From IMG/VR virus record IMGVR_UViG_3300028573_000058, positions 1-23,580 of that record: a stretch of DNA of 23,580 nt. One strand, written 5' to 3'. The notes beneath the pieces are model-generated. The model was given only the letters and a program-made list of their open reading frames with translations. It was not told where the DNA came from and ran no database searches. Positions within the stretch are counted from its first letter, which is position 1. Each line of letters begins with the position of its first letter. Shown here piece by piece: positions 1-8,085 of the stretch. The DNA comes from a virus. Position numbers and translations under genes: made by a program.

Positions 1-2
1 AA

Positions 3-296
3 GTGAAGGAAGAGACTCAACCTCCGACTGCGGATGCGCCGAAGTATCCGTGGGGGCTGTGCCTGACGCTCAACGACGACACGCTGGAGAAGCTGGGTGT
101 GAAGACGCTGCCAGCCGTCGGGACCGTGGTGACGATTGTGGCCAAGGCGCAGGTGTCGTCGATCCGCGACTACCAGACGCAGGGCAGCGAAAGCGAAGCC
201 AGTATGGATCTGCAGATTACCGACATGCAGGTCGACGGGCTGGACGTTGACCTGCTGGGCCGCGCGGCGGATCTGCTCTACGGAAAGAAGAGCTGA
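3..296 (+). CDS. Small virion-associated protein, possibly capsid staple-like
   Basis: This 97-residue protein starts at GTG two bases into the window, so its ribosome binding site and possibly its true start lie outside. The N-terminal part contains YPWGLCLTLNDDTLEKLGV, followed by a short beta-rich stretch with AKAQVSS and a C-terminal MDLQITDMQ motif. That pattern recalls small proteins encoded just before the scaffold and coat genes in podoviruses, some described as capsid staple or head-decoration proteins. The gene overlaps the next by one base (TGATG), which indicates translational coupling and membership of the head operon. A role in stabilising the capsid is inferred from position and weak resemblance. 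It could simply be an uncharacterised head-operon protein. Confidence 0.6.
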   Translation: MKEETQPPTADAPKYPWGLCLTLNDDTLEKLGVKTLPAVGTVVTIVAKAQVSSIRDYQTQGSESEASMDLQITDMQVDGLDVDLLGRAADLLYGKKS

Positions 297-634
297 TGCA
301 GCGGTACGACCCTACCGATTTGCGCGGGCAGCAGCAGGACAAGACCGAGCTCGATGCCCGCAAGCGCCTGGTTCGCGAGACAGAGATCGCGGACATCAAG
401 TGGCTGATGAGTTCAAAAAAAGGCCGCCGCATCTTATGGCGGGTGATGGAGCTCTCCGGAGCCTTCCGTTTGTCCTTCGATACGAACGCCATGAAGATGG
501 CCTTTAACGAAGGGAACCGGAACCTGGGGAACCAGTTGTTCAACGAAGTGATGAGTCTATGCCCGGAGATGTATCCGGTGATGGAGAAGGAGCACCGCAA
601 TGACAGAGACGGCAACGGCGACCAATCCAACTGA
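296..634 (+). CDS. Bbp19-family phage protein
   Basis: This 112-residue protein resembles the family named after Bbp19 of Bordetella phage BPP-1. Recognisable parts are a central basic helix with the SSKKGRRILWRVME stretch, an aromatic segment around SGAFRLSF, FNEGNRNLGNQLF, and a C-terminal LCPEMYPVM followed by acidic and basic residues. Members sit immediately upstream of the scaffold and coat genes and are small, mostly helical proteins of uncertain function. The start codon shares one base with the preceding stop, and the last 35 bases overlap the next gene. Family assignment is fairly secure from the motif order and context. No biochemical role can be stated. Confidence 0.8.
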   Translation: MQRYDPTDLRGQQQDKTELDARKRLVRETEIADIKWLMSSKKGRRILWRVMELSGAFRLSFDTNAMKMAFNEGNRNLGNQLFNEVMSLCPEMYPVMEKEHRNDRDGNGDQSN

Positions 635-1247
635 CGCCACAGCCTCTGAGCAGGCGGCCGCGACGCTGCTGGCACAGGCCAGCGACGGGACGGCTACCCA
701 ACAGCAGACGCAACCTGTGCAGACTCTGGCGGCTGATGCCACGGAGAGGTCAGCAGAAGCAACTCAGAAAACGGAATCGACCGAAACCGCCGTAGTGCCT
801 GAAACGTACACGTTCACGGCGCCGGAGGGCAAGGAGTACGATCCGCAGGTTCTGGAAGCTTTCAGCGGCGCGGCCAAGGAGGCCGCACTGACGCAGGATG
901 CGGCGCAGAAACTGATCGACAAGATGGCGCCGGCTTTGGCCGCCCGTCAAGCCGACCAGGTGCAGGCGGTCCACAAGGAATGGCTGGATGCTTCAACTGC
1001 CGACAAGGAGTTCGGCGGCGAGAAGCTGACAGAGAACCTTGGTGTGGCCCGCAAGGCGCTCGACACGTTCGGGACGCCGGAACTGCGCACGCTGCTGGAT
1101 GCGACTGGCATGGGCAATCATCCGGATGTAATCCGGCTGCTCTTCCGTGTCGGCAAGGCGATCAGCGAGGACAAGTTTGTAGGGGGAAGCTCCAGCGGCA
1201 CCGGAACAACGAACCCGGCAAGCGTGCTTTACGACAAAACGAAGTAG
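600..1247 (+). CDS. Capsid scaffolding protein
   Basis: A 215-residue acidic, Gln/Ala/Thr-rich protein directly before the coat gene, as expected for a procapsid scaffold. The first roughly 60 residues are low complexity (TETATATNPTDATAS...). A more conserved region follows, with TYTFTAPEGKEYDP, then a long helical segment (AAKEAALTQDAAQKLIDKM), HKEWLDASTADKEFGGE, and NLGVARKALDTFGTPELR leading to GMGNHPDVIRLLFRVGKAI. These motifs are typical of podoviral scaffolds, which assemble inside the procapsid and leave before DNA packaging. An AAGGAG ribosome binding site lies 7 bases upstream of the ATG, inside the preceding gene. The C-terminus ends in SVLYDKTK, and a near copy of that coding segment lies just after the stop in another frame. 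Confidence 0.85.
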   Translation: MTETATATNPTDATASEQAAATLLAQASDGTATQQQTQPVQTLAADATERSAEATQKTESTETAVVPETYTFTAPEGKEYDPQVLEAFSGAAKEAALTQDAAQKLIDKMAPALAARQADQVQAVHKEWLDASTADKEFGGEKLTENLGVARKALDTFGTPELRTLLDATGMGNHPDVIRLLFRVGKAISEDKFVGGSSSGTGTTNPASVLYDKTK

Positions 1248-1293
1248 AGCAGAACGTCCTCTACGACAAACCAAGCAGAAAGGATAAACGAAA

Positions 1294-2361
1294 ATGGCTG
1301 TGCTTCCAGCAGTTGCAGGGCATAACACCCTGGTCGACATTGCGAAATCGTTTGACCCGCAGGGCAAGGTGGCGATCGTTGCCGAGCTCCTGAACCAGTC
1401 GAACGAGATGATCCAGTATATGAACTTCATCGAGGGCAACCTGCCGACCGGGCACAAGGGCGTCGTGCGTGCAGGCCTCCCAACCGTGACGCTGCGCCGC
1501 TTCTACAAAGGCGTTGCGCCGTCGAAGTCCGGCCGCGACACGATCGAGGATGTGTGCGCGATGCTCGAGGGCCGCAACGAGATCGACAAGGATCTCGCCG
1601 ACCTGAATGGCAACGCGGCATCGTTCCGCATGTCGGAGGGCCTGGCCTTTGTCGAGTCGATGAACCAGACCTTCGCGCAGCAGATCATGTACGGCAACAC
1701 GGCCACGAACAAGGACGGCGTGCTGGGCTTGACGCCGCGCTACAACGCGATTAGCGGCGCAACCAATGGCGCGAACGTGATCACGGCCTCGGGCTCAGGC
1801 TCGGACAACACTTCGGTGTGGCTCGTGGTGTGGGGCGAGAACACGGTGACCGGCATCTATCCGAAGGGATCGAAGGCCGGACTCGTCCAGGAGGATCTGG
1901 GCGTGATCGATGCGTTCGACGCTTCGAACAACCGCTATCGTGCCTATGGCGAGCTCTACCAGTGGAAGTTCGGGTTGCACGTGAAGGACTGGCGCTACGC
2001 GGTGCGCATCGCCAACGTGGACGTGAGCGACCTGGTGGGCCAGACCGGAACGCAGGCGAACACGGCTGCAACCTGGCTGCCGATCCTGATGATGAAGGCT
2101 TTCGCGCGCATTCCCTCGATGGGCATGGGCACGGCGACCTTCCTCGCCAACCGCACCGTCAAGGAGATGCTCTCTGTGGCCGCGGTGCAGAAGACCATCT
2201 ACGGTCTGACGATGGAGCAGGCCGGAAACCAGTTCGGCAACGTGACGGCGGGCTCTGTGGCAGGCACCGGGACGGGTATCCGGGGCGGCCAGCTGAAGTT
2301 CTTCGGCGTCCCCGTGTTGACGGTTGACCAGATCACCCTGGCCGAGACGGTGGTCAGCTAG
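1294..2361 (+). CDS. Major capsid (coat) protein
   Basis: A 355-residue protein following the scaffold, preceded by AGAAAGG at a suitable distance. It opens with MAVLPAVAGHNTLVDIAKSF and has a helix-rich N-terminal region (AIVAELLNQSNEMIQYMNFIEG), a central MSEGLAFVESMNQTF helix, and a long alternating beta region ending in GGQLKFFGVPVLTVDQITLAE. That closing segment, where the protein states a local substrate-like 'RGGQLKFFGVPV', is typical of coat proteins in BPP-1-like podoviruses, which adopt an HK97-type fold. It would form the icosahedral shell. The flanking scaffold and cement genes support the call. I am confident of the role but not of the exact subfamily. Confidence 0.88.
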   Translation: MAVLPAVAGHNTLVDIAKSFDPQGKVAIVAELLNQSNEMIQYMNFIEGNLPTGHKGVVRAGLPTVTLRRFYKGVAPSKSGRDTIEDVCAMLEGRNEIDKDLADLNGNAASFRMSEGLAFVESMNQTFAQQIMYGNTATNKDGVLGLTPRYNAISGATNGANVITASGSGSDNTSVWLVVWGENTVTGIYPKGSKAGLVQEDLGVIDAFDASNNRYRAYGELYQWKFGLHVKDWRYAVRIANVDVSDLVGQTGTQANTAATWLPILMMKAFARIPSMGMGTATFLANRTVKEMLSVAAVQKTIYGLTMEQAGNQFGNVTAGSVAGTGTGIRGGQLKFFGVPVLTVDQITLAETVVS

Positions 2362-2404
2362 CGCTCAAGCGCCGGCGATCGCGAGCTGAGAAACGTTTGG
2401 AACC

Positions 2405-2428
2405 GGGCCGTCCTCAAGCGGGCGGCCC
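2405..2428 (+). other. RNA hairpin between coat and cement genes
   Basis: GGGCCG (2405-2410) can pair with CGGCCC (2423-2428). The stem extends inward through one T-G pair and two G-C pairs to a six-base loop, giving about nine pairs. No T-rich tract follows, so it does not look like a classic terminator. Its place between the coat gene and the next ribosome binding site fits an mRNA processing, stabilising or attenuating hairpin. This is a structural reading only. Confidence 0.4.
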
Positions 2429-2444
2429 AGAAGGCGAGAATCCG

Positions 2445-2888
2445 ATGGGGATGATTGACAACGAAGTTGTATTTTGCGAAGCGCAGGCGGTCACTGATCA
2501 CACTCAGGACACGCCGAGCACCAACACCTACGACAGCGGCGGCGCGACCCTTGGCGACGCAGGACAGACGGGCGAGCACCTGTGGGTACAGGCGCGCTGC
2601 TCGACCACGGCAACTTCGAGTGGATCGGCGACGGTCCAGGCGGTGCTGCAGGATTCGGCGGACAACATCACGTTTGCCGACGTGGTCGCGGGAAAGGCGA
2701 TCGCGTATGCCAGCGTGACGGCGGGGACGGATCTGCTGAGGGTGCAGCCGCCTCCGGGGATGCGTCGCTACTGGCAGATCGCGTGGCGCATCGGGGTGGC
2801 AGACCTCACGGCCGGCAAGTTCGATGCATTCGTGACCGAGTCCCTGCAGCGCAACGTGGCGCAGGCGTCGGGCTTCACGGTCAGCTAG
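2445..2888 (+). CDS. Bbp16-family capsid cement (decoration) protein
   Basis: A 147-residue beta-rich protein right after the coat gene. It reads MIDNEVVFCEAQAVT near the N-terminus, then LWVQARCSTTA, VQAVLQDSADNITFADV and LLRVQPPPGMRRYWQIAWRIGV. This matches my recollection of the Bbp16 cement family of BPP-1-like phages, in which a beta-sandwich trimer clamps the outside of the coat lattice. I chose ATG 2445 because AAGGCGAGA lies about 8 bases upstream. ATG 2451, giving MIDNEVVF directly, is equally plausible. An in-frame TTG at 2397 is unlikely because the extension is Pro/Gly-rich and overlaps a hairpin. Hairpins flank the gene on both sides. Confidence 0.8.
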   Translation: MGMIDNEVVFCEAQAVTDHTQDTPSTNTYDSGGATLGDAGQTGEHLWVQARCSTTATSSGSATVQAVLQDSADNITFADVVAGKAIAYASVTAGTDLLRVQPPPGMRRYWQIAWRIGVADLTAGKFDAFVTESLQRNVAQASGFTVS

Positions 2889-2919
2889 ACCGGCTGTTGG
2901 CTGGGTGTTGAAACTATGT

Positions 2920-2945
2920 CCGCGAGGATCGAGAGGTCCTCGCGG
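2920..2945 (+). other. RNA hairpin after the cement gene
   Basis: CCGCGAGGA (2920-2928) and TCCTCGCGG (2937-2945) form a perfect nine-base-pair stem with an eight-base loop. No T-tract follows; instead a GGAGG ribosome binding site for the next small gene begins about eight bases later. It could be a weak or Rho-assisted terminator, a 3'-end stabiliser for the head mRNA, or a structure modulating the next start codon. Confidence 0.5.
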
Positions 2946-2965
2946 GCGGATTGGAGGTAATCGAA

Positions 2966-3139
2966 ATGCTTGTAAGGGCAAAGAAGGACATGTTCATCGA
3001 TTCAAGCTTCCGCGCGAAGGGCGAAGAGTTCGACTATAGCGGCCCGAAGAACACGAACGTGGAACCCGTGGAGGAAGCCGGCGAGCCTGCCGAAGTGCAA
3101 TCGGGCAAGCGGGCACGGCGAAACGAGAACGCGGAGTAA
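2966..3139 (+). CDS. Small head-operon protein, unknown function
   Basis: A 57-residue protein starting MLVRAKKDMFIDSSFRAKGE and continuing with EEFDYSGPKN, then an acidic stretch (EPVEEAGEPAE) and a basic tail (GKRARRNENAE). The N-terminal half is a small beta-type motif seen in short proteins encoded between the cement and tail genes of BPP-1-like phages; its function is not known to me. I prefer ATG 2966 because GGAGG at 2953-2957 is well spaced for it. A TTG at 2951 would place that Shine-Dalgarno inside the coding region. It is the last gene before the terminator at 3165. Confidence 0.65.
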   Translation: MLVRAKKDMFIDSSFRAKGEEFDYSGPKNTNVEPVEEAGEPAEVQSGKRARRNENAE

Positions 3140-3164
3140 CCAGTCTGCATCAGCGGACAAATAG

Positions 3165-3202
3165 AAGCGGCCGGCGATAAGCATCCCGGCCGCTTTGCTT
3201 TT
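3165..3202 (+). terminator. Rho-independent terminator closing the head module
   Basis: AAGCGGCCGG (3165-3174) pairs perfectly with CCGGCCGCTT (3186-3195) around an 11-base loop and is followed by TGCTTTT. The stem is GC-rich and the tail T-rich, as expected for an intrinsic terminator. It lies 26 bases after the preceding stop and just before the tail operon, so head and tail genes may be differently expressed. Confidence 0.75.
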
Positions 3203-3213
3203 GCGAGGAACGC

Positions 3214-3939
3214 ATGAGTGAAGTGACGATCTGCAATCTGGCGCTGAGTCACCTGGGCGATACGGCTACGGTGGCGAGCATCTCGCCGCCGGATGGTTCG
3301 GTGCAGGCGAATCTCTGCGCGCGATTCTACCCGGTGGCGCGCAACTCCATGCTGGAGATGTCGCCGTGGGGGTTTGCTACGCGGCGCGCGGCGCTGGCCC
3401 TGGTCACGAATCCGACGCTGACGATTGCACAGGCTGTTGATCCCAACGCGGAACGTGGAACATGGAAGTACGCGTACGCGCTGCCAAATGCGGTTGTCAA
3501 TATTCTCGGCGTGCTGGCGGCGGATGCTCCTGACGATTACGAGGGATGGATCGGACCAGCCGATCGCACTTCAGGGCCACCGTATCCGCAGGGTTACCTG
3601 CCGGTACCGGGCGCGCCCAGCTATACACCGCAGCCCTACTCGATTGAAATCCAGGCGGACGGCACGCAGATCCTGCTGACGAACGTGTGTGATGCGGCGC
3701 TGCGCTATACGACGATCATCACCGACACATCGAAGTTCAGCCCGCTGTTTACGCTGGCGCTGAGCTACCTGCTGGCGTCGATGCTGGCCGGTCCGATCCT
3801 CAAAGGGGACGCTGGTATCGCAGCGGCAGAGCAGCAGCTGGGACTTTTCAAGGCGTTCAAGGGACAGGCTGAGGCGAGCGACGCGAACCAGCGGAAGACG
3901 AACGTGCAACCGGCCGTGAGCTGGATCAGGGGACGATGA
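3214..3939 (+). CDS. Tail tubular protein A / head-tail adaptor, T7 gp11-like
   Basis: A 241-residue protein with the arrangement of T7 gp11. The N-terminal helix ICNLALSHLGD is followed by LCARFYPVARNSMLEMSPWGFATRRAAL, then a variable beta insertion around residues 75-165. The C-terminal helical part has LRYTTIITDTSKFSPLFTLALSYLLASMLAGPI and an EQQLGLFKAFKGQAEASDANQRK helix. Proteins of this family form the dodecameric ring linking the portal to the tail nozzle. It is the first gene after the terminator and overlaps the next gene by four bases (ATGA). The adaptor call is well supported by the N- and C-terminal motifs and by the nozzle gene that follows shortly after. Confidence 0.85.
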   Translation: MSEVTICNLALSHLGDTATVASISPPDGSVQANLCARFYPVARNSMLEMSPWGFATRRAALALVTNPTLTIAQAVDPNAERGTWKYAYALPNAVVNILGVLAADAPDDYEGWIGPADRTSGPPYPQGYLPVPGAPSYTPQPYSIEIQADGTQILLTNVCDAALRYTTIITDTSKFSPLFTLALSYLLASMLAGPILKGDAGIAAAEQQLGLFKAFKGQAEASDANQRKTNVQPAVSWIRGR

Positions 3940-4130
3940 AATACATTCTTCGCAAATTCGTCGAGGCAGAAACCGTGCAGGATGCGATTCGCCTGGACCG
4001 CAGGACGCCGGTGCACGACTGCTACCTGAAGGCCGGCGAGCAGCCAAAGGACGCTGACCTGGGATACGCGATCGGCTTCCAGACGCCACGGGATAGCGAT
4101 GTTCCCTACGAGATGCGGAGAAAGCGCTGA
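3936..4130 (+). CDS. Small tail-operon protein, unknown function
   Basis: A 64-residue protein, MKYILRKFVEAETVQDAIRLD..., with a short beta strand, a helix (AETVQDAIRLDRRT), the segment PVHDCYLKAGEQPKDAD, and a C-terminal IGFQTPRD. It overlaps the preceding stop by four bases and the following start by one, so it is translationally coupled on both sides between the adaptor and nozzle genes. I recall similar small proteins at this site in related podoviruses but know no function for them. A minor connector component or assembly helper is a guess from position alone. Confidence 0.65.
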   Translation: MKYILRKFVEAETVQDAIRLDRRTPVHDCYLKAGEQPKDADLGYAIGFQTPRDSDVPYEMRRKR

Positions 4131-7100
4131 TGCCGAGCACGCGGAGTTATTACCGGAGCTTTGCCGGCGGCGAGATCTCGCCGGAGATGTACGGCCGCAT
4201 TGACGATGCCAAGTTTCAATCGGGCGCGGCGACGTTGCGGAACTTTATTGCCACACCTACCGGCGCGGCGCTGAACCGGGCCGGGTTCGCTTACGTCAAC
4301 GCGACCAAGAACAACGGCGTTGCGCGCCTGATTCCCTTCACCTACAGCCTGAACCAGACCATGGTGATCGAGCTGGGGGATAGATACGTTCGCTTCCATA
4401 CCCAGGGCGGCACGCTGAAGTACGCCACCGCGGGCCTGAAGCCGTGGGTAGCGCCGTCGGGCGCGATCTCGCTGAGTTACACGACGCCGACCATCGTTAC
4501 CTGGACGGCGCACGGGCTGAGCACCGGCGATCCCATCCGGTTCTATATGTACGGAGGGCACGCGCCCTCGGAGTTGCCGGCAGGGTTCAAGGTCGGCTAT
4601 ACCTACACTGTACAAAAGATCGACGCGGATAATTTCAATATCCTCGACAATGGGGCACTCGTAGCGCTGCCGGCAAGCGGCGGCGGCTCGGTGACGAACT
4701 ATCCGGGATCGGGCACTCCCAGCGCAAACATTTCGCTTGGGCCGAACCAGGTTGGCAATGACATCTCCGCGACAACCGGCGGCCTGGCGAGCACGGTTGT
4801 GAGTGGCGGCCTGGCGACATTGAATGTCGACATCCAGTCCGATGTTTTTATCGAGGCCGGGTTCTGCTCGATTGCCTATGAGTACTCGACCGGTGCGGGT
4901 TGGATCCCCTTTTATTATTCGGCCGCGGCGGAGACGGCAAGCTTCTCCGGGCAGATTCCTATTACGAATCTGAACCAGCTGCAGCTTCGCATTGCCGCGA
5001 CCGGCCGTACGTTTTCTGGCGGCAGCCTGGATGTGACCGGCAGGATCACGAGCTGGAGTGTTGACGTGCCTACCGGAGGCGGCGGAGGCGGCCTGACTAT
5101 CGTCAGGGCGTATCGCTACTACACCGCAGGCGACCTGGTGAGCTACAGCGGCAGCTACTATGCAGCGGTGACAGCCGACGCCGGTGGTTCAACGGTGCCT
5201 GGAACCGACTCGACGATCTGGGCGCAGCTGCCTGCCGATCTGACTTACGAGATCCCGTCGCCCTACGCGGCGGCCGATCTCTTCCAACTCCACTACACGC
5301 AGAGCGCGGACGTGCTGACGCTTGTGCATCCGAACTATCCGCCCAGCGAGCTGCGGCGCCTGGGCGCAACCAGCTGGACGCTCGTGCCAATCTCCTTCGG
5401 TCCGCCGCTAGCTACTCCGCAGGGCGTGACAGCGGTTGCCAGTCCTGGATTCAAGGCCATCATCGCAAGCATCTCGACGGCGAACCCGGCGCTGATTACC
5501 ACCGCTTCGAACCATACGCTGGCGCTGGGCGACGGCATCTACATCGCCAACCTGACGGCAACGATCAGCGGCAATGCGACGGTGATGGACGGCTTCTATA
5601 TGGTCGACAAGGTGCCGGTGGACGGCTCCGGCAACCTGATCAACAACGAACTGACCGTGATGGATTACAGCGGCAACGTGCTCGACTCCTCAGGATGGAG
5701 CAGCTACGCCGCGACCGACAGCGGCCAGCCGATCACGATCCAGTACGGAACCAAGATCTTCAATATCGTCAGCCCTTATGCGGTGCAGGCGATCGGGCCG
5801 GACGGCGTGAGTATGAGCGCGCTGAGCGCTTCGGCGAGCGTGCTGAATAACCTCAACGTCCCTGGCTCCTACAACACGGTTGCGTGGCAGGCGGTGCCAG
5901 GGGCGCAGAGCTACAACGTCTACAAGCAGTACAACGGTCTCTGGGGCTATATCGGCAACACGACAGCTTTAACCTTTGCGGACACCAATATCGCGACGGA
6001 TATGAGTATCACGCCGGGCACGCCGGATCCGGTGTTCTCCGGAGCGGGAAACTATCCGGGCGCGGTCTGCTACTTCCAGCAGCGGCGCTGCTTCGCGGGC
6101 ACGACCAACGGCCCGGACAACGTGTGGATGACGAATTCGGGCACGGAGAGCATGGTCAGCTATTCGCTGCCGTCCAAAGATACGGACCGGATTGCCTTCC
6201 GCGTGGCGGCGCTGCAGGCCGACGTGATCCAGCATATGATTCCGATGCTGTCGCTGGTCCTGCTGACAAGCGAGAGCGAGTTTGCGACCTCGCCGGGAAG
6301 CACCAACGCGATCACGCCGACCAACGTGTCCGTGGTTCCGCAGAGCTATATCGGGGCCTCGGGCGTGCAGCCCAGCATCATCAACACGTCGATGGTGTAC
6401 GCGGCGGCGCGCGGTGGGCATGTGCGCGAGCTCGGCTTTGCCTGGACGGTGAACGGCTACATGACGGGCGACCTTTCGCTCAGGGCCGCGCATCTGTTCG
6501 ACAACCTGACCATCGTCGACCAGGCGTATTCGAAGTCGCCCTGGCCGGTGGTGTGGTTCGTTTCGAGCAACGGAAAGCTGCTGGGGCTAACCTACATTCC
6601 CGACGAGCAGCTCGGCGCCTGGCATCAGCACGACACGCAGGGGACCTTTGAGTCGATCGCCTGCGTGGCGGAGGGGACAGAGGACGTTCTCTATGCGGTG
6701 ATCAACCGGACGATAGGTGGGAGAACAGTCCGTTATGTAGAGCGCATGGCCAGCCGCATCATCAACCCGAAGGATCCATCAACGTGGTTCTTTGTGGATG
6801 CCGGCGCGTCGCAGACGTTTACGAACCCGGTAACGACGATCAGCGGCCTCGACTGGCTGGAAGGCCAGACGGTGGCCGTGCTTGCCGATGGCGCCGTGCA
6901 GCCGGAGAAGGTTGTCACCGGCGGCGCGATCGCGCTGGACCATGCGGCGAAGGTGTTTCAGATCGGGTTGCCGTACACCTCAGACCTCGAAACACTGCCG
7001 GCGGTGATGCAGATCGACGGGTACGGTCAGGGTCGCATGAAGAACATCAACAAGGCCTGGGTGAAGGTTTATCTATCGAGCGGAGTCTTTGTCGGGCCGG

Positions 7101-7294
7101 ATGCGGACCACCTTACCGAGTACAAGCAGCGCACGACGGAGCCGTATGGCTCGCCGCCGGCGCTCGTGAATGCGGAGCTTGAGGTGCTGAACGCGCCAAG
7201 CTGGCAGCAGGCAGGGCAGGCGCTTATCCGGCAGCAGCTGCCGCTGCCGCTGGACGTGGTTGGCTTGACGCTCGAAGTGGCGATAGGGGGCTGA
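4130..7294 (+). CDS. Tail nozzle (tail tubular protein B), T7 gp12-like, with extra domains
   Basis: A 1054-residue protein beginning STRSYYRSFAGGEISPEMYG and RIDDAKFQSGAATLRNF, a signature of the gp12 nozzle family. It continues through RAGFAYVNATKN and LIPFTYSLNQTMVIELGD. T7 gp12 is about 800 residues; the extra length comes from insertions. Residues about 115-180 and 441-523 look like FCCH-type beta modules (TWTAHGLSTGDPIRF; TTASNHTLALGDGIYI). Residues 325-367 recall a small carbohydrate-binding module (YRYYTAGDLVSYSGSYYAA). Residues 548-620 look Ig/FN3-like (VAWQAVPGAQSYNVYKQYNG). The conserved C-terminal core includes CYFQQRRCFAGTTNGPDNVW, LLTSESEF and HVRELGFAW. The nozzle forms the hexameric tail tip and DNA channel. 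The inserts may decorate the tail or bind cell-surface sugars. Confidence 0.88.
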   Translation: MPSTRSYYRSFAGGEISPEMYGRIDDAKFQSGAATLRNFIATPTGAALNRAGFAYVNATKNNGVARLIPFTYSLNQTMVIELGDRYVRFHTQGGTLKYATAGLKPWVAPSGAISLSYTTPTIVTWTAHGLSTGDPIRFYMYGGHAPSELPAGFKVGYTYTVQKIDADNFNILDNGALVALPASGGGSVTNYPGSGTPSANISLGPNQVGNDISATTGGLASTVVSGGLATLNVDIQSDVFIEAGFCSIAYEYSTGAGWIPFYYSAAAETASFSGQIPITNLNQLQLRIAATGRTFSGGSLDVTGRITSWSVDVPTGGGGGGLTIVRAYRYYTAGDLVSYSGSYYAAVTADAGGSTVPGTDSTIWAQLPADLTYEIPSPYAAADLFQLHYTQSADVLTLVHPNYPPSELRRLGATSWTLVPISFGPPLATPQGVTAVASPGFKAIIASISTANPALITTASNHTLALGDGIYIANLTATISGNATVMDGFYMVDKVPVDGSGNLINNELTVMDYSGNVLDSSGWSSYAATDSGQPITIQYGTKIFNIVSPYAVQAIGPDGVSMSALSASASVLNNLNVPGSYNTVAWQAVPGAQSYNVYKQYNGLWGYIGNTTALTFADTNIATDMSITPGTPDPVFSGAGNYPGAVCYFQQRRCFAGTTNGPDNVWMTNSGTESMVSYSLPSKDTDRIAFRVAALQADVIQHMIPMLSLVLLTSESEFATSPGSTNAITPTNVSVVPQSYIGASGVQPSIINTSMVYAAARGGHVRELGFAWTVNGYMTGDLSLRAAHLFDNLTIVDQAYSKSPWPVVWFVSSNGKLLGLTYIPDEQLGAWHQHDTQGTFESIACVAEGTEDVLYAVINRTIGGRTVRYVERMASRIINPKDPSTWFFVDAGASQTFTNPVTTISGLDWLEGQTVAVLADGAVQPEKVVTGGAIALDHAAKVFQIGLPYTSDLETLPAVMQIDGYGQGRMKNINKAWVKVYLSSGVFVGPDADHLTEYKQRTTEPYGSPPALVNAELEVLNAPSWQQAGQALIRQQLPLPLDVVGLTLEVAIGG

Positions 7295-7295
7295 G

Positions 7296-8084
7296 ATGGG
7301 CTTTGGCACGCAGTATATGACGGATGACACCGGATTCGATGGAAGCCCTATCGACCCGGCCGTGACGGCTGCGCCGAATTTTCTGACGTCGAGCTGGGAC
7401 AAGATTCACGGCTGGTTTAAAGGTAAGAACGCCAATACGGCTGGCATGTCGCCCTCGATGGCGGATACGGCGCAGGCGGGACAGTCGCTCCAGAACATCA
7501 ACTTAATTACCGGCGTCCTGCAAGGCATCAACTCCGCGATCGGGACCTTCTACGCGGCGAAGGCCGCGCAGTACGAACAGAGGTCGCAGGCATCGAGCTT
7601 CGCGTTTCAGAGCAACATGGCGTCCATCAATGCCAGCCGTGCAGAGACGATGGCTGAGTCAATTCAGGAGGCTGGCAAGAGCCAGGTGGCGGCCTACACG
7701 ATGCAGGCGGGTCAGCAGAAGGCCGGAGCGACGGCGTCGATGGCGGCGCGGGGCATCGCGCTCGGCGTGGGTAGCGCACGGGATGTTGCCGCGAGCATGG
7801 ACGTCGAGAAGGATTTGAACGTGCTCGCCATCAACTCAAACACCACGCGGCAGGCCTGGGAGGCGCGGGAGAAGGGTGCGGACTACCAGAATGAGGCCAC
7901 GCTGGATCGGATGGGCGTGGTGAATGCGCTGAGCTCGGCCAAGTCAATCAGCCCTGCGGGTAGCGCGGTAAACACTCTGCTTGGATCCGCGACCCAGATT
8001 TCGCAGCGGTGGGATTACACGCAATGGCTGCGGCAGCGCTTGGCGGCCGGCATGCCGATTACCCCGGTGGAAATTGGGAACTGA
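7296..8084 (+). CDS. Internal virion core protein, T7 gp14-like
   Basis: A 262-residue Ala/Gln-rich protein directly after the nozzle gene. The central 150 residues are nearly all helical. They include LITGVLQGINSAIGTFYAAKAAQYEQRSQASSF, INASRAETMAESIQEAGKSQ and GATASMAARGIALGVGSARDVAASMDVEKDLNV, a pattern I associate with gp14-type ejection proteins. In T7, gp14 leaves the capsid and forms the outer-membrane part of the ejection channel. The hydrophobic, Gly/Ala-rich helices agree with membrane insertion, although there is no signal peptide. The start lies one base after the previous stop. The assignment rests on position plus composition and motif style, with the two following ejection-type proteins supporting it. 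Confidence 0.72.
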   Translation: MGFGTQYMTDDTGFDGSPIDPAVTAAPNFLTSSWDKIHGWFKGKNANTAGMSPSMADTAQAGQSLQNINLITGVLQGINSAIGTFYAAKAAQYEQRSQASSFAFQSNMASINASRAETMAESIQEAGKSQVAAYTMQAGQQKAGATASMAARGIALGVGSARDVAASMDVEKDLNVLAINSNTTRQAWEAREKGADYQNEATLDRMGVVNALSSAKSISPAGSAVNTLLGSATQISQRWDYTQWLRQRLAAGMPITPVEIGN

Positions 8085-8085
8085 G

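Noticed and set aside
2397-2444. Upstream TTG start for the cement protein
   Set aside because: The added residues are unlike the family start, overlap a hairpin, and the better spaced ribosome binding site serves ATG 2445.
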